From: Burkholderiaceae bacterium
GTDB lineage: Bacteria; Pseudomonadota; Gammaproteobacteria; Burkholderiales; Burkholderiaceae
DNA: 64,000 bases
Assembly: GCA_947462685.1 (NCBI GenBank)
Contig: CANHPL010000005.1
Span: 1-64,000, forward strand
Reading direction: 5' to 3'
In this document: positions 45,007-55,247 of the stretch, piece by piece
Layout: every line of letters starts with the position of its first letter
Position numbering within the stretch: position 1 is the first letter of the stretch
Notes under the pieces: generated by a model
The model's input: only the letters and a program-made list of their open reading frames with translations
What the model was told of the DNA's origin: nothing
Databases searched by the model: none
Program-made: the position numbers and the translations under genes

Positions 45007-46103
45007 TACGCCCTCCTCTCGAATTCACGCATAAACTGCGCTAAACACTGCACACCCTCTAATGGCATAGCATTGTAAATACTTGCGCGCATGCCACCAA
45101 CACTCTTGTGTCCTTTTAAACCAGTCATGCCAGCTTCACTGGCCTGCTTTAAGAAGTCATCAAATAAGGATTCATCACGCAAATAAAAGGTAACATTCAT
45201 CCTGGAACGTGAGTCTTTTTGGACACGTCCCTCGTATAAAGAGCTTTGATCTAAGACTTCATATAAAAGCTGCGATTTTTGTTGATTCAGTGCCTCTATC
45301 TGTGCAACACCACCCGATTTTTTTAACCATTTAAATACTTCACCTGCCATATAAATCGCAAATGTGGTTGGAGTATTAATCATGGAATCATTCTTGGCTT
45401 GAATTTGCCAATCCCAAATCGTTGGGGTAATTGGCATGGCATGACCAATCAAGTCTTCTCGCACGATCACAATTGTGACGCCCGCAGGTCCAATATTCTT
45501 TTGGGCTCCAGCAAACAAAACGCCATAACGACTCACATCAATCTCTCGTGAAAGTATATTGCTAGAAATATCTGCCACTAAAGGTGTGTTGCCAACATCA
45601 GGTGTTTGAGCAAATTCAACGCCACCAACTGTTTCGTTTTCGCAAATATGAACGTAGGCTGAGTCTTGGGATAAATCCCACTTAGACCTTGGTGGGACGC
45701 AATAAAAACTTTGGTCTTTGCTGGTCGCTGCAATTCTGGCAGTACCGTATTTGCTAGCTTCTGTAACTGATTTTTGGGTCCAAACGCCGGAAACAATAAA
45801 ATCCGCCTGAGGTCCTTTTTTCGCCAGATTCATCAGATTCATGGGAATTGCAGCATTTTGACCAATTGCTCCGCCTTGCAAAAACAATACTTTGTAATTG
45901 GCAGGAATCTTCATTAAATCAGTGATATTTTGCAAAGCCTCTTGATAGCAATTCATGAAGGCTGGACTGCGATGGCTAATCTCCATCACTCCAGCTCCTA
46001 AGCCTTGCCATAACAACATATCTTTACCTGCAGTTTCTAGTACTTCCTCAGGAAGAGTTGCAGGACCTGGTGCGAAATTGTAAATACGATGTTCAAATGG
46101 CAT
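45006..46103 (-). CDS. serC: Phosphoserine aminotransferase (start likely MPFEHRIYNF)
   Basis: YNFAPGPATLPEEVLE; VLFLQGGAIGQNAAIPMNL; GAQKNIGPAGVTIVIVRE. Confidence 0.96.
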   Translation of the reverse strand: MPFEHRIYNFAPGPATLPEEVLETAGKDMLLWQGLGAGVMEISHRSPAFMNCYQEALQNITDLMKIPANYKVLFLQGGAIGQNAAIPMNLMNLAKKGPQADFIVSGVWTQKSVTEASKYGTARIAATSKDQSFYCVPPRSKWDLSQDSAYVHICENETVGGVEFAQTPDVGNTPLVADISSNILSREIDVSRYGVLFAGAQKNIGPAGVTIVIVREDLIGHAMPITPTIWDWQIQAKNDSMINTPTTFAIYMAGEVFKWLKKSGGVAQIEALNQQKSQLLYEVLDQSSLYEGRVQKDSRSRMNVTFYLRDESLFDDFLKQASEAGMTGLKGHKSVGGMRASIYNAMPLEGVQCLAQFMREFERRA

Positions 46104-46137
46104 AAAATTACCCAGCAAGTGTTAGCGAATCATCAAA

Positions 46138-48801
46138 TTATTCACTAACTGTAGTCGGCGCATCATCACCAGAAGAATCTTCATCGTCAATGTCGTCATC
46201 TTCACTTTCCGCAATTCGTTGTAATCCAGATAACACTGTACCTGAATCCACATTAATGAGGGTGACACCTTGTGTCGAGCGCCCCATCTCTCGAATTTCA
46301 GAAACTCTTGTTCTGACTAATATGCCACCTGTCGTAATCAACATGATCTGATCAATTTCGGTCACCAATGAAGCGGCAACTAATTTGCCATTTCGTTCCG
46401 TAGTTTGAATGGCAATCATACCTTTCGTGCCACGACCATGGCGCGTATATTCAGATAAAGAGGTGCGCTTACCATATCCATTTTCAGTAGCAGTTAATAC
46501 GCTCGGTAAAGTGCCCGATTGGGCCAAGTTCTCAGCTTCAGCTTCATTTGGCGCAACCAACATGGCAATAACTTCCTGACCTTGAGCCAAGTTCATACCC
46601 CGAACGCCCCGAGCAGTCCTTCCCATCGGTCTTACATCATTTTCATCAAAGCGAACAGCTTTACCTGCATCAGAAAATAACATCACATCTTCATTGCCAT
46701 GCGTAATGGCAGCTCCAACCAAGATATCGCCTTCATCCAAATCAACTGCAATAATTCCAGATTTACGTGGGTTAGAGAAATCACTTAAACGGGATTTTTT
46801 AACCACACCAAAACGTGTTGCCATAAATACATATTGATTGTCTAAATAACCTTTAATTGGCAAAATCGTTGTAATTTTTTCGTTAGGTTGAAGAGGGAAC
46901 ATATTGATAATCGGTTTACCTCTTGAGGTCCTGCTTCCCGCAGGTACTTCCCATACTTTTAACCAGTATAAACGCCCTCTATCCGAGAAACAAAGGATGG
47001 TGTCATGGGTATTCGCTACAAAAAGCGTTGATATCCAATCTTCATCTTTAGTCGTCGTCGCAGATTTCCCTCGACCACCACGTTTTTGTGCCTTGTACTC
47101 TGTTAATGGCTGACTCTTCATGTAACCTGTATTCGATAAGGTCACAACAAGATCTTGCGGAGTAATAAGATCTTCAGTAAAGAGTTCCGTCGCATTCATT
47201 TCAATAATGGAACGACGCCCATTATCAGAACCTTCTTGTCCGAATTCCTTTTTCGACTCCAAGAGCTCTGAACGAATCACTTCAGTAACACGGTCAGGCC
47301 TAGCTAACAAATCAAGTAAGTCTGAAATCTCTGCCATGACCTCTTTATATTCGTCCACAATCTTATCTTGCTCAAGACCTGTTAAGCGCTGCAAACGCAT
47401 TTGTAGGATTTCTTGAGCCTGATCTTCGGATAAATGATACAAACCATCAGGCTGTAAGCCTAAGTTAGCAGGTAAGCGATCAGGACGATAGGCGGCTGTT
47501 CCACCCTGCGTTTCCATCGCAGCACGGGTTAACATTTCCCGAACCACACTGGAGTCCCAAGTTCTTAAAAGCAACTCTTTTTTCGCTTCTGGAGGCGTTG
47601 GAGCAGCTTTAATAAGAGTGATAAATTCATCAATATTGGCTAAAGCTACCGCCAAACCTTCCAAGACATGCCCACGATCTCGGGCTTTTCTTAATTCAAA
47701 TAGCGTTCTTCTTGTAACAACTTCGCGACGATGGCGTAAGAAACACTCTAACAATTGTTTTAAATTTAACAAACGAGGCTGGTTATCTACCAAAGCCACC
47801 ATATTCATCCCAAAATTATCTTGCAATTGGGTGTTCTTATATAGGTTATTGAGAACAACTTCAGGGACTTCACCACGTTTGAGTTCGATAACAACTCGCA
47901 TACCGGATTTATCTGATTCGTCTCGAATATCTGAGATACCCTCGACTTTTTTCTCAATCACTAGCTCGGCCACACGCTCAAGAAGGTTCTTTTTATTAAC
48001 TTGGTAAGGCAACTCATCAACAATAATCGATTGACGTTGACCTTTTTCCATGTCCTCAAAATGCGTTTTAGCACGCATAATGACTCTGCCGCGACCAGTT
48101 CTATACCCCTCGCGAACTCCTTGAATACCGTAAATCGTACCTCCTGTAGGAAAATCCGGCGCAGGAACTAAATTAATTAACTCTTCGATGTCACATTCAG
48201 GATTTTCTAATAAAAAGATACACGCGCTAATGACTTCGTCGATATTATGAGGCGGAATGTTCGTTGCCATACCCACCGCAATACCAGAAGAGCCATTAAT
48301 CAGCAAATTAGGGATTTTTGCCGGGAGAATTAAAGGCTCATGCTCACTACCGTCGTAGTTAGGCCCAAAATCGACAGTTTCCTTCTCAATATCTGCCAGT
48401 AATTCATGGGCAATTTTTGCCAAACGAATTTCTGTATAACGCATCGCTGCGGCATTATCTCCGTCAACGGAACCAAAGTTTCCTTGACCATCAACCAACA
48501 TATAACGCAAGGAGAAATCCTGGGCCATCCGAACAATCGTGTCATAAACGGCTGTATCGCCATGGGGATGATATTTACCAATGACATCACCCACAATACG
48601 TGCAGACTTCTTATAAGCCCTATTCCAGTCGTTATTGAGCTCATGCATGGCGAAAAGCACCCTGCGATGTACGGGTTTTAATCCATCTCTAGCATCTGGG
48701 AGGGCGCGTCCTACAATGACGCTCATTGCGTAGTCCAAATAGGACCGCCGCATTTCATCTTCTAGTGATACGGGTATTGTTTCTTTAGCGGCTTGTTCCA
48801 T
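46138..48801 (-). CDS. gyrA: DNA gyrase subunit A
   Basis: [58 protein letters not shown]; GyrA-box QKRGGRGK. Confidence 0.98.
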   Translation of the reverse strand: MEQAAKETIPVSLEDEMRRSYLDYAMSVIVGRALPDARDGLKPVHRRVLFAMHELNNDWNRAYKKSARIVGDVIGKYHPHGDTAVYDTIVRMAQDFSLRYMLVDGQGNFGSVDGDNAAAMRYTEIRLAKIAHELLADIEKETVDFGPNYDGSEHEPLILPAKIPNLLINGSSGIAVGMATNIPPHNIDEVISACIFLLENPECDIEELINLVPAPDFPTGGTIYGIQGVREGYRTGRGRVIMRAKTHFEDMEKGQRQSIIVDELPYQVNKKNLLERVAELVIEKKVEGISDIRDESDKSGMRVVIELKRGEVPEVVLNNLYKNTQLQDNFGMNMVALVDNQPRLLNLKQLLECFLRHRREVVTRRTLFELRKARDRGHVLEGLAVALANIDEFITLIKAAPTPPEAKKELLLRTWDSSVVREMLTRAAMETQGGTAAYRPDRLPANLGLQPDGLYHLSEDQAQEILQMRLQRLTGLEQDKIVDEYKEVMAEISDLLDLLARPDRVTEVIRSELLESKKEFGQEGSDNGRRSIIEMNATELFTEDLITPQDLVVTLSNTGYMKSQPLTEYKAQKRGGRGKSATTTKDEDWISTLFVANTHDTILCFSDRGRLYWLKVWEVPAGSRTSRGKPIINMFPLQPNEKITTILPIKGYLDNQYVFMATRFGVVKKSRLSDFSNPRKSGIIAVDLDEGDILVGAAITHGNEDVMLFSDAGKAVRFDENDVRPMGRTARGVRGMNLAQGQEVIAMLVAPNEAEAENLAQSGTLPSVLTATENGYGKRTSLSEYTRHGRGTKGMIAIQTTERNGKLVAASLVTEIDQIMLITTGGILVRTRVSEIREMGRSTQGVTLINVDSGTVLSGLQRIAESEDDDIDDEDSSGDDAPTTVSE

Positions 48802-48879
48802 CCAAATATTTTATCATGTGAGAAGCAAAACTTTGGAATTTCACTTTTACCCCAATAACAACACTATTTACATCTTCAC

Positions 48880-48907
48880 TTGTACAGTATAAATAAATTG
48901 TTATAAT
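48880..48907 (+). promoter_or_regulatory. Candidate sigma-70 promoter of ompA
   Basis: TTGTAC (48880-48885), 16-bp spacer, TATAAT (48902-48907), 65 nt upstream of the ATG. Confidence 0.6.
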
Positions 48908-48972
48908 AAGTTTCAGTAATATAACTCTATCTAGAGTCAAGCTTAATTCACTGATTTAATGAGGAAAAAAAA

Positions 48973-49605
48973 ATGACTAAATCTAACCGTACACTATTAG
49001 TAGCTGTTGCATTATTAGCTTCTTTTGGTTTTGCGCAAGCACAACAAAAAACTGTTGATAACTGGAGTTCTGGTGCAGGAACTACCTCCCTACGTTCTGG
49101 CGCTGATTCATCTTTATGCTGGAGAGACAATAGCTGGACTCCAGCAACTGCTGCTGCAGAATGTGATGGTGCTATCAAGCCTGCTGCTCCTGCTGCCGCT
49201 GCTCCTGCAGCACCGCGTGCTGCTGCTCCTGTAGCGCCAGCTGCGACAAGCTCTAAAGTAACTTTGTTAGCCGATGCACTGTTTGACTTTGATAAGTCAA
49301 CTTTAAAGCCTGAAGGTGTCCAAAAGTTAAACGGTTTAGTTCAAAAACTGAAAGATGTAACTGTTGAAGTTATTATTGTTGTTGGTTTCACTGACAGCGT
49401 AGGTTCATTGGACTACAACAAAAAATTATCTTTACGTCGCGCTGAAGCAGTTAAAGCCTATTTGACGAAAAATGGCGTTGAGGCAAGCCGTGTTTACACT
49501 GAAGGTAAAGCATTTGCTGAGCCAGTTGGTGACAACAAAACTTCAGTTGGCCGCGCATTAAACCGCCGCTCAGTTATCGAAGTTGTTGGTACGAAAAAGC
49601 AATAA
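48973..49605 (+). CDS. ompA: OmpA-family peptidoglycan-binding outer membrane protein (short, no beta-barrel)
   Basis: Signal peptide, Ala/Pro linker, LFDFDKSTLKPEGVQKLNGL ... VVGFTDSVGSLDYNKKLSLRRAEAVKAYL. Confidence 0.93.
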   Translation: MTKSNRTLLVAVALLASFGFAQAQQKTVDNWSSGAGTTSLRSGADSSLCWRDNSWTPATAAAECDGAIKPAAPAAAAPAAPRAAAPVAPAATSSKVTLLADALFDFDKSTLKPEGVQKLNGLVQKLKDVTVEVIIVVGFTDSVGSLDYNKKLSLRRAEAVKAYLTKNGVEASRVYTEGKAFAEPVGDNKTSVGRALNRRSVIEVVGTKKQ

Positions 49606-49623
49606 GCTTCCTAGCTTATGAAG

Positions 49624-49650
49624 AAGCCCGGGCAACCGGGCTTTTTTTAT
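49624..49650 (+). terminator. Rho-independent terminator downstream of ompA
   Basis: AGCCCGG-gcaa-CCGGGCT followed by TTTTTTT. Confidence 0.88.
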
Positions 49651-49693
49651 TGGATAATCATTGAATGCAATCCAATCCAATTCTTTCATCATC

Positions 49694-50401
49694 ATGACTA
49701 CAGAAAATATCGACCAAGCTGAAATTGACAAATTTAGTGAACTAGCGAGCCGCTGGTGGGACAAAACGAGTGAATTCAAACCTTTACATGCAATCAACCC
49801 GCTTCGACTCAATTGGATTAAAGAACATTGCGCTCTTCAAAATCAGCGGGTGCTTGATATTGGTTGCGGTGGGGGGATTTTGACAGAATCTTTAGCCGCT
49901 TCTGGTGCACAAGCTAAAGGTATCGACCTTTCGAAAAAAGCTCTTCAGGTTGCAAAATTACATGCCTTAGAAACAAGTATGTCAGTAGAATATGAATTGA
50001 TTAGCGCTGAAGATTTAGCTTTAAATGAACCGGCGCAATATGATGTGATTACCTGTATGGAGATGCTCGAGCATGTACCTGACCCTAAGTCCATCGTCCA
50101 GTCCTGTGCGAAATTAGCAAAACCAGGTGCAAGCTTGTTCTTCAGCACTCTAAACCGCAATCCAAAGTCCTATGTGATGGCTATTTTAGGAGCTGAATAT
50201 ATCCTTAAAATGCTGCCACGTGGAACACATGAATACACTAAGTTTATTAAACCATCGGAGTTGTCTACCTATATAAGAGAGTCTGGCTTAGAGGTGGTTG
50301 ATATGATTGGTCTGCACTTTAACCCGCTGTTTGATCGATACTCTCTTGGACCAAATGTGGATGTCAATTATATGTTCGCCGTTAAAAAGCCCCTCTTGTG
50401 A
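49694..50401 (+). CDS. ubiG: Ubiquinone biosynthesis O-methyltransferase UbiG
   Basis: FSELASRWWDKTSEFKPLHAINPLRLNWI; VLDIGCGGGILTESLA. Confidence 0.96.
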   Translation: MTTENIDQAEIDKFSELASRWWDKTSEFKPLHAINPLRLNWIKEHCALQNQRVLDIGCGGGILTESLAASGAQAKGIDLSKKALQVAKLHALETSMSVEYELISAEDLALNEPAQYDVITCMEMLEHVPDPKSIVQSCAKLAKPGASLFFSTLNRNPKSYVMAILGAEYILKMLPRGTHEYTKFIKPSELSTYIRESGLEVVDMIGLHFNPLFDRYSLGPNVDVNYMFAVKKPLL

Positions 50402-51066
50402 TACGCCCACAATTTAAAAGTGTTTTTTTTGATTTAGACGGCACACTTGCCGATACTGCTCCTGATTTAGCGGCTGCAGCGAATAAGATGCTGATCGATC
50501 GTCAAATGCCCCCTCTTCCCATGGGAACGATGCGACCTTTAGCTTCTTCTGGAGCAAGAGGCATGATTGCTGCTGCTTTTGGTGTGGCGCATGACGATCC
50601 GCGCTTTGAAGCCCTCAAAGAAGAATTCCTAAGTAATTATGAGCAAGCCATCCATGTGCACACAGAACTTTTCCCAAGTATGGAAGAACTCTTGAATTTA
50701 TTGGATGAGCATCAGGTTCCTTGGGGAATTGTGACCAATAAGCATGAGCGATTTACACTGCCTTTGGTCAAAAGCTTAGGTCTTGATCAAAGAACTAATG
50801 CCATCGTGAGTGGGGATACTACACCGTTCGCGAAGCCACATCCTGCCCCGATTCTGTTGGCGGTTTCGCAAAAACAAGTAGAAGCCTCAAGCGCGGTCTA
50901 TATCGGCGATGATTTAAGAGATGTGCAAGCTGGTAAAGCAGCGGGTATGAAAACTATTGCGGCCGCTTATGGTTACTGTGGGGACCATCAACCACCCCAG
51001 TCTTGGGAGGCTGATTTTATTGTTTATCAGCCAAAAGACCTTACTAGTATCCTTTTTATCCAATAA
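50398..51066 (+). CDS. gph: Phosphoglycolate phosphatase
   Basis: VFFDLDGTLADTAPDLAAAANKML; VYIGDDLRDVQAGKAAGMKTIAAAYGY. Confidence 0.93.
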   Translation: MIRPQFKSVFFDLDGTLADTAPDLAAAANKMLIDRQMPPLPMGTMRPLASSGARGMIAAAFGVAHDDPRFEALKEEFLSNYEQAIHVHTELFPSMEELLNLLDEHQVPWGIVTNKHERFTLPLVKSLGLDQRTNAIVSGDTTPFAKPHPAPILLAVSQKQVEASSAVYIGDDLRDVQAGKAAGMKTIAAAYGYCGDHQPPQSWEADFIVYQPKDLTSILFIQ

Positions 51067-51104
51067 AAGTTAAAATAGTAGACCAATAATTGCAAAGCTT
51101 TCAT

Positions 51105-51463
51105 GGGACCGACTTGGTTTCGACGTGGATTGCGAAGCATGAAGGGCATACCGAGGACCCGTTATCTCGTAAATCAATGGGAATGTAATAACTGCAAACG
51201 ACGAACGTTTCGCACTAGCCGCTTAATTGCGGTTGCCCCTGAACTGATTCTCTCTTGGGTCAGGTAACGCAAGTTACATCAGGGTCATATACAAGAGATA
51301 AGACTATTTTGCGTCACGATAAATAGTTCGAAAACTTAGTGAATCGCTCATGAATAACGTGTCAGTCCGTGCTTCATAAGTTAAATCAAATGATATGACT
51401 AAGTATGTAGAACTTTATGTAGAGGATTTGCGGACGCGGGTTCGATTCCCGCCGGTTCCACCA
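51105..51463 (+). ncRNA. ssrA: Transfer-messenger RNA (tmRNA)
   Basis: 5' GGGACCG pairs with 3' CGGTTCC-ACCA; GGTTCGATTCCC T-loop; tag reading frame GCA AAC GAC GAA CGT TTC GCA CTA GCC GCT TAA (51194-51226) = ANDERFALAA. Confidence 0.97.
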
Positions 51464-51497
51464 TAATAAATATTGACAGGCTTTAGAGTCAATACAT

Positions 51498-51540
51498 ATA
51501 TACCTCGAAGGTTAGTGTTAAAACTTCCTTCGAGGTATAT
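51498..51540. repeat. 14-bp perfect inverted repeat just downstream of ssrA
   Basis: ATATACCTCGAAGG (51498-51511) ... CCTTCGAGGTATAT (51527-51540), 15-nt loop, no clear T-tract. Confidence 0.7.
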
Positions 51541-51721
51541 TACCTGCAATATTAGCTACGTTTTATCGCCACGCATGGATGTGGTTGTATTGAGCTTTGC
51601 TGTGTTCAATAGCGCCGATTTTTGACTAAGGTATTTAATCTATTGTCTTGACTATATAAAAGGAATTTTATTGTAATTTTCTGATATATTATGGTTTTTA
51701 TAACTTTAATCAAGGTCAAAA

Positions 51722-52138
51722 ATGGAATCTAACGAACAAACCATATGGGAAGAAAAGGCAGGTCTGAAAGATTTTTACGTTAACCCTGTTCATTGGGTCT
51801 TAACATTTTTCACCCTGGGAATATATTTACTGATTACCTATTTAGTGAGAATTAATTCACGTTACACACTAACTAGCGAAAGACTGATCAAAGAATCAGG
51901 AATACTGTCGAAATCACGTGATGAAATTGAGTTGTTTCGTGTAAAGGATACCGCCGTAAAAGCAACACTGTTTCAAAGATTTGTTGGCTATGGAAATATT
52001 GCTGTTGTTAGTACAGATGCATCTGGAAATTTTATATTAGAAAATCTTCCTAATGCCATGGAAAAGCGTGAGCAGATTCGAATGATGTCGAACAAATCAC
52101 GTGAAGCAAATGGTGTTCGCACAATAATTAACGAATGA
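51722..52138 (+). CDS. Bacterial PH (bPH2/YdbS-like) domain membrane protein
   Basis: Two hydrophobic segments then SRYTLTSERLIKESGILSKSRDEIELFRVKDTAVKATLFQRFVGYGNIAVVSTD, the pattern of bPH2 domains. Confidence 0.8.
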   Translation: MESNEQTIWEEKAGLKDFYVNPVHWVLTFFTLGIYLLITYLVRINSRYTLTSERLIKESGILSKSRDEIELFRVKDTAVKATLFQRFVGYGNIAVVSTDASGNFILENLPNAMEKREQIRMMSNKSREANGVRTIINE

Positions 52139-52692
52139 ACTCAGCGGACAATGTAAGCGCCTTGAATACATTTAATATCTATAAAATTAATCAGCTTCTG
52201 TTTCTAGAAGCTGGTTTTGTTCATTTGAACACTATTTTATCGGGTGTATTCATTCCGCTGTTTGGTCTTTCATTCTTCTTTGTTTCAATAGCTACATATT
52301 TCGTATATTGTTTTATGGACTCAATAATGGCCCAGTACGAGTATAAGTTTGAAGACATACATGATGTAATATCCTCTGACAGATTTCCTAAAGCTGGCAG
52401 GAACGTAATCGTTTGCTTAGGCCTGATCGTTCTAACTATTCCCGTTTTATTGTTATATAGCCAAAATTTGCTTGCTTATCCATTCAATTCTGCTGTTTGT
52501 ACCTTGCTATCAATTTTATTAGGCGGATTGGCATATGTATTCACAAATCAAAATAGTAAGAAGTTAGTAACGATATTATTCTATTCAATTATTTCCATAC
52601 CTTTAGTTTTTATATCTCTTGTTGCGGGGGGAGTTTTGACGTTACCCCTACTTTTTATTTTCCTCGACATTAGAGTCTTAAATGAAGTCTAG
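52135..52692 (+). CDS. Multi-pass membrane protein of unknown function
   Basis: ATGA overlap with the upstream PH-domain gene; 185 aa with about 4-5 hydrophobic segments. Confidence 0.75.
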   Translation: MNSADNVSALNTFNIYKINQLLFLEAGFVHLNTILSGVFIPLFGLSFFFVSIATYFVYCFMDSIMAQYEYKFEDIHDVISSDRFPKAGRNVIVCLGLIVLTIPVLLLYSQNLLAYPFNSAVCTLLSILLGGLAYVFTNQNSKKLVTILFYSIISIPLVFISLVAGGVLTLPLLFIFLDIRVLNEV

Positions 52693-52933
52693 CGTTTTAA
52701 CTTTATTAGTTGCAAATATAGTTAGTGCCACTTTAATGTTGGCGCAACTACTTGATTACGAATGGTCAAGAAACACTAAATTCGTAATGGTTTCATTGGC
52801 ATTCGCGCCAATAGTTATAGCTATTTACAACATCAGCGTTTATCCTCATGATGACAGGAGAGTTATGTCGTTTGGATTAAGCGCATTGTGCCTTGCTTTT
52901 TTATCTATTATCGGAACACTCGTTTTACATTAA
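52682..52933 (+). CDS. Small multi-pass membrane protein of unknown function
   Basis: 11-bp overlap with the upstream gene; 83 aa with about 3 hydrophobic segments. Confidence 0.65.
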   Translation: MKSSVLTLLVANIVSATLMLAQLLDYEWSRNTKFVMVSLAFAPIVIAIYNISVYPHDDRRVMSFGLSALCLAFLSIIGTLVLH

Positions 52934-53006
52934 TTAAGAAACAAGTATTTATTGAATACTTTTTTATCTATAAATTTTTCGTATATAAAAATGGAAAATA
53001 ATTATC

Positions 53007-53510
53007 ATGAAATATCTATTAGCATTGATTTTATTGATATCGAATCTTACATATGCGCAAGCCATTAATGAACGGTGGCTTGGTGTTTGGCAATCAGGAG
53101 CTGCCGGTAAATTAACGGTTAGTGCAGCGAGGTTTGGTGATTGTCAATGGGTGAACAAAGTTACTACCGCACAAAAAAAATGCTTGGCATATTACAACGG
53201 GAAGATCAGCAAGAAAGAAATGGTCGCAGATTTAAATAATGATTTGAAGAATCTTTCTGGATGGTTGAAGGAAAAATTAATTACAGCAGCTGACTTCCAA
53301 AAAATGAAAGCCGCTTCAGAATCTTATAAAAAAGTTCTCGATGATATTTCAGATGACACCTTTAGAATGGTGTTTGTTGACTATGGTGAAATGGCGAGTC
53401 CTGATGGAGGCTCTGCCTATTTCTTAGATAAAGATTTTGTCTATGAAACTTCCCATGTGGAAGGTGGTATTGGACCCGCTTTTTCGATTACTAAATACAG
53501 AAAGCAGTAA
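53007..53510 (+). CDS. Secreted/periplasmic protein of unknown function
   Basis: Signal peptide MKYLLALILLISNLTYAQA; no recognised domain. Confidence 0.7.
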   Translation: MKYLLALILLISNLTYAQAINERWLGVWQSGAAGKLTVSAARFGDCQWVNKVTTAQKKCLAYYNGKISKKEMVADLNNDLKNLSGWLKEKLITAADFQKMKAASESYKKVLDDISDDTFRMVFVDYGEMASPDGGSAYFLDKDFVYETSHVEGGIGPAFSITKYRKQ

Positions 53511-53538
53511 CCACATGAAACATATTCAAAAAGTACTA

Positions 53539-53598
53539 AACTGATATCAGTTCATTTAGTTGACCCTATTACATGCCTACGAAATCAGGGCATGTAAT
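53539..53598. repeat. Two inverted repeats upstream of the RidA-family gene
   Basis: AACTGATATCAGTT (53539-53552, 14-bp perfect palindrome) and ATTACATGCC..GGCATGTAAT (53568-53577 / 53589-53598). Confidence 0.65.
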
Positions 53599-53630
53599 GA
53601 AAAAATAATCAAATTAAAGGCTCGAAAAAT

Positions 53631-54017
53631 ATGCTTCAATTATTAAACCCTAAAACAATTTCGGCACCCAATGGTACGTATTCTCACGGTGTTCTTGTGA
53701 CTGGAGGATCTAAATTCTTAGCTATCTCTGGTCAGGTGGCAATTAAATCTGACGGTACTGTCCCAGACTCGTTAAATGAGCAATGTGAGGTGATATGGAA
53801 AAATATACTCGCCGTCCTTGATGAATCTGGCATGTCCATAAAAAACTTAATTAAAATTAATTCTTATTTAACTAGCCCACAACAGATCAAAACTTTTGTA
53901 GAAATCAGAGCAAACTATCTGCAAGGTCATTGTCCAGCTTCAACGCTTATTGTAGTTTCAGCTCTAGCCGATCCAAGATTTTTGGTTGAAATTGAGGGCT
54001 ATGCTTTAATAGACTAA
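53631..54017 (+). CDS. RidA family protein (YjgF/YER057c/UK114)
   Basis: GTYSHGVLVTGGSKFLAISGQVAIKSDGTV; CPASTLIVVSALADPRFLVEIEGYA. Confidence 0.88.
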   Translation: MLQLLNPKTISAPNGTYSHGVLVTGGSKFLAISGQVAIKSDGTVPDSLNEQCEVIWKNILAVLDESGMSIKNLIKINSYLTSPQQIKTFVEIRANYLQGHCPASTLIVVSALADPRFLVEIEGYALID

Positions 54018-54122
54018 TTTGATAACTAATCAATTTATTTATCTCAAAAAAATTACCCGGTTTAGTATTTTTATTTAAGATGTACTTTTTATTCAGCAAA
54101 AGAGCATATTAAGTTAGGATCA

Positions 54123-55022
54123 TTACTTCTTTTTTCGTAAGCCAATGGCGATCACGGCACCAACAACAATAAGTGCCCCAACGATTTGTGTGAGGGATAT
54201 CTTTTGATCCAATAGTATCCATGCAAAAACAAGTGCAAAAATAGGTTCCACATTCATAATTGCAGAATTACCAACAACTCCTAGTCGTGGCAATAAGCTA
54301 AACATCATCGTAAATCCAGTGCCATAAAGAATAGTAAGCCCGACAAGCCCCAACCAACCATTGGTCGATATGGGAAGGGTTAGACCACCTTGAAAAAAAC
54401 CAACCAGAGTAGCGAGTGCGGTCACAATGGCCAGTGTGTAGGCCGTTCTAACTAGAGAGTTAATATTGCTAGTTTTGTGTTCTGTTAATACCAATGCCAG
54501 GCCAAATGAGGCAGCGCCCAACAGGGCATAAAACACCCCTTCACCAATGGATCGCCACTGAGCTGCAGCCCCAAGGCCAGATGCTGTTCCAAATACATCA
54601 AGCGCTAGGGCTAACCCAAAAAGAATGATTGGCATCGATTTGAGGACAAGTGGCTCAGCCTTCCGTCGATACAACATACGAGACCATAAGGCTGTCCACA
54701 AAGGGTGTGTATTAAAAGCCAGTAATGCTAAAACAACAGGTATGAGAGAAACAGATGAATAAATACAATAACTTTGGATAGCTATCAATGTCCCAATCGT
54801 CAGAAATGTAACGCGATGCTCTTTGGATATCTTCATTGTGATGCCGCGTCTTAATAAAAGAATGCAAATAATCACCGCTGTAACGATACTTCTAAAAAAT
54901 ACGGCGGTCACTACATTGACGGAGTCATTAAACGCAAAACGAGCTGCGACATGGTTTGCTCCCATGAGTGCAGCGATGAGTAAAAGCATAAAAAATGCGG
55001 CAAGAGTGATCGATGACTTCAT
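54123..55022 (-). CDS. EamA-domain DMT superfamily transporter
   Basis: 10 hydrophobic segments; paired EamA repeats (NVEPIFALVFAWILLDQKISLTQIVGALIVVGAV). Confidence 0.88.
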   Translation of the reverse strand: MKSSITLAAFFMLLLIAALMGANHVAARFAFNDSVNVVTAVFFRSIVTAVIICILLLRRGITMKISKEHRVTFLTIGTLIAIQSYCIYSSVSLIPVVLALLAFNTHPLWTALWSRMLYRRKAEPLVLKSMPIILFGLALALDVFGTASGLGAAAQWRSIGEGVFYALLGAASFGLALVLTEHKTSNINSLVRTAYTLAIVTALATLVGFFQGGLTLPISTNGWLGLVGLTILYGTGFTMMFSLLPRLGVVGNSAIMNVEPIFALVFAWILLDQKISLTQIVGALIVVGAVIAIGLRKKK

Positions 55023-55124
55023 GAAGTGTCTTTTATTGGTTTAGTTATTAGCGAAACATACTTCAGTAAATGAATCTTAGTAAATCTCCGGCATAGTATG
55101 AATAGGCTTTTAGGGTTTTATTAC

Positions 55125-55204
55125 CTCGTCCCATTATAGGCTGATTAGACATTGACCTAAAATGGGACAAGTTAAAGATTTAACTTAAATTTTTAAAGTT
55201 AAAT
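55125..55204. promoter_or_regulatory. Two inverted repeats in the divergent EamA/EamA intergenic region
   Basis: CTCGTCCCATTATAGG (55125-55140) vs CCTAAAATGGGACAAG (55156-55171), 14/16 complementary; plus ATTTAACTT (55178-55186) vs AAGTTAAAT (55196-55204). Confidence 0.6.
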
Positions 55205-55247
55205 TATCATAAGCAGTAATGCATATAACAACTAAACCATCCATTTT

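Noticed and set aside
49180-49250. GCT/CCT-rich tandem-like repeat in ompA
   Set aside because: It is the Ala/Pro linker typical of OmpA-family proteins, not a separate repeat element.
51463-54020. Integrated genomic island with att repeats at ssrA
   Set aside because: No integrase gene is present, and I could not find a second copy of the tmRNA 3' end (TTCGATTCCCGCCGGTTCCACCA) downstream in this window, so island status is not supported beyond gene content.
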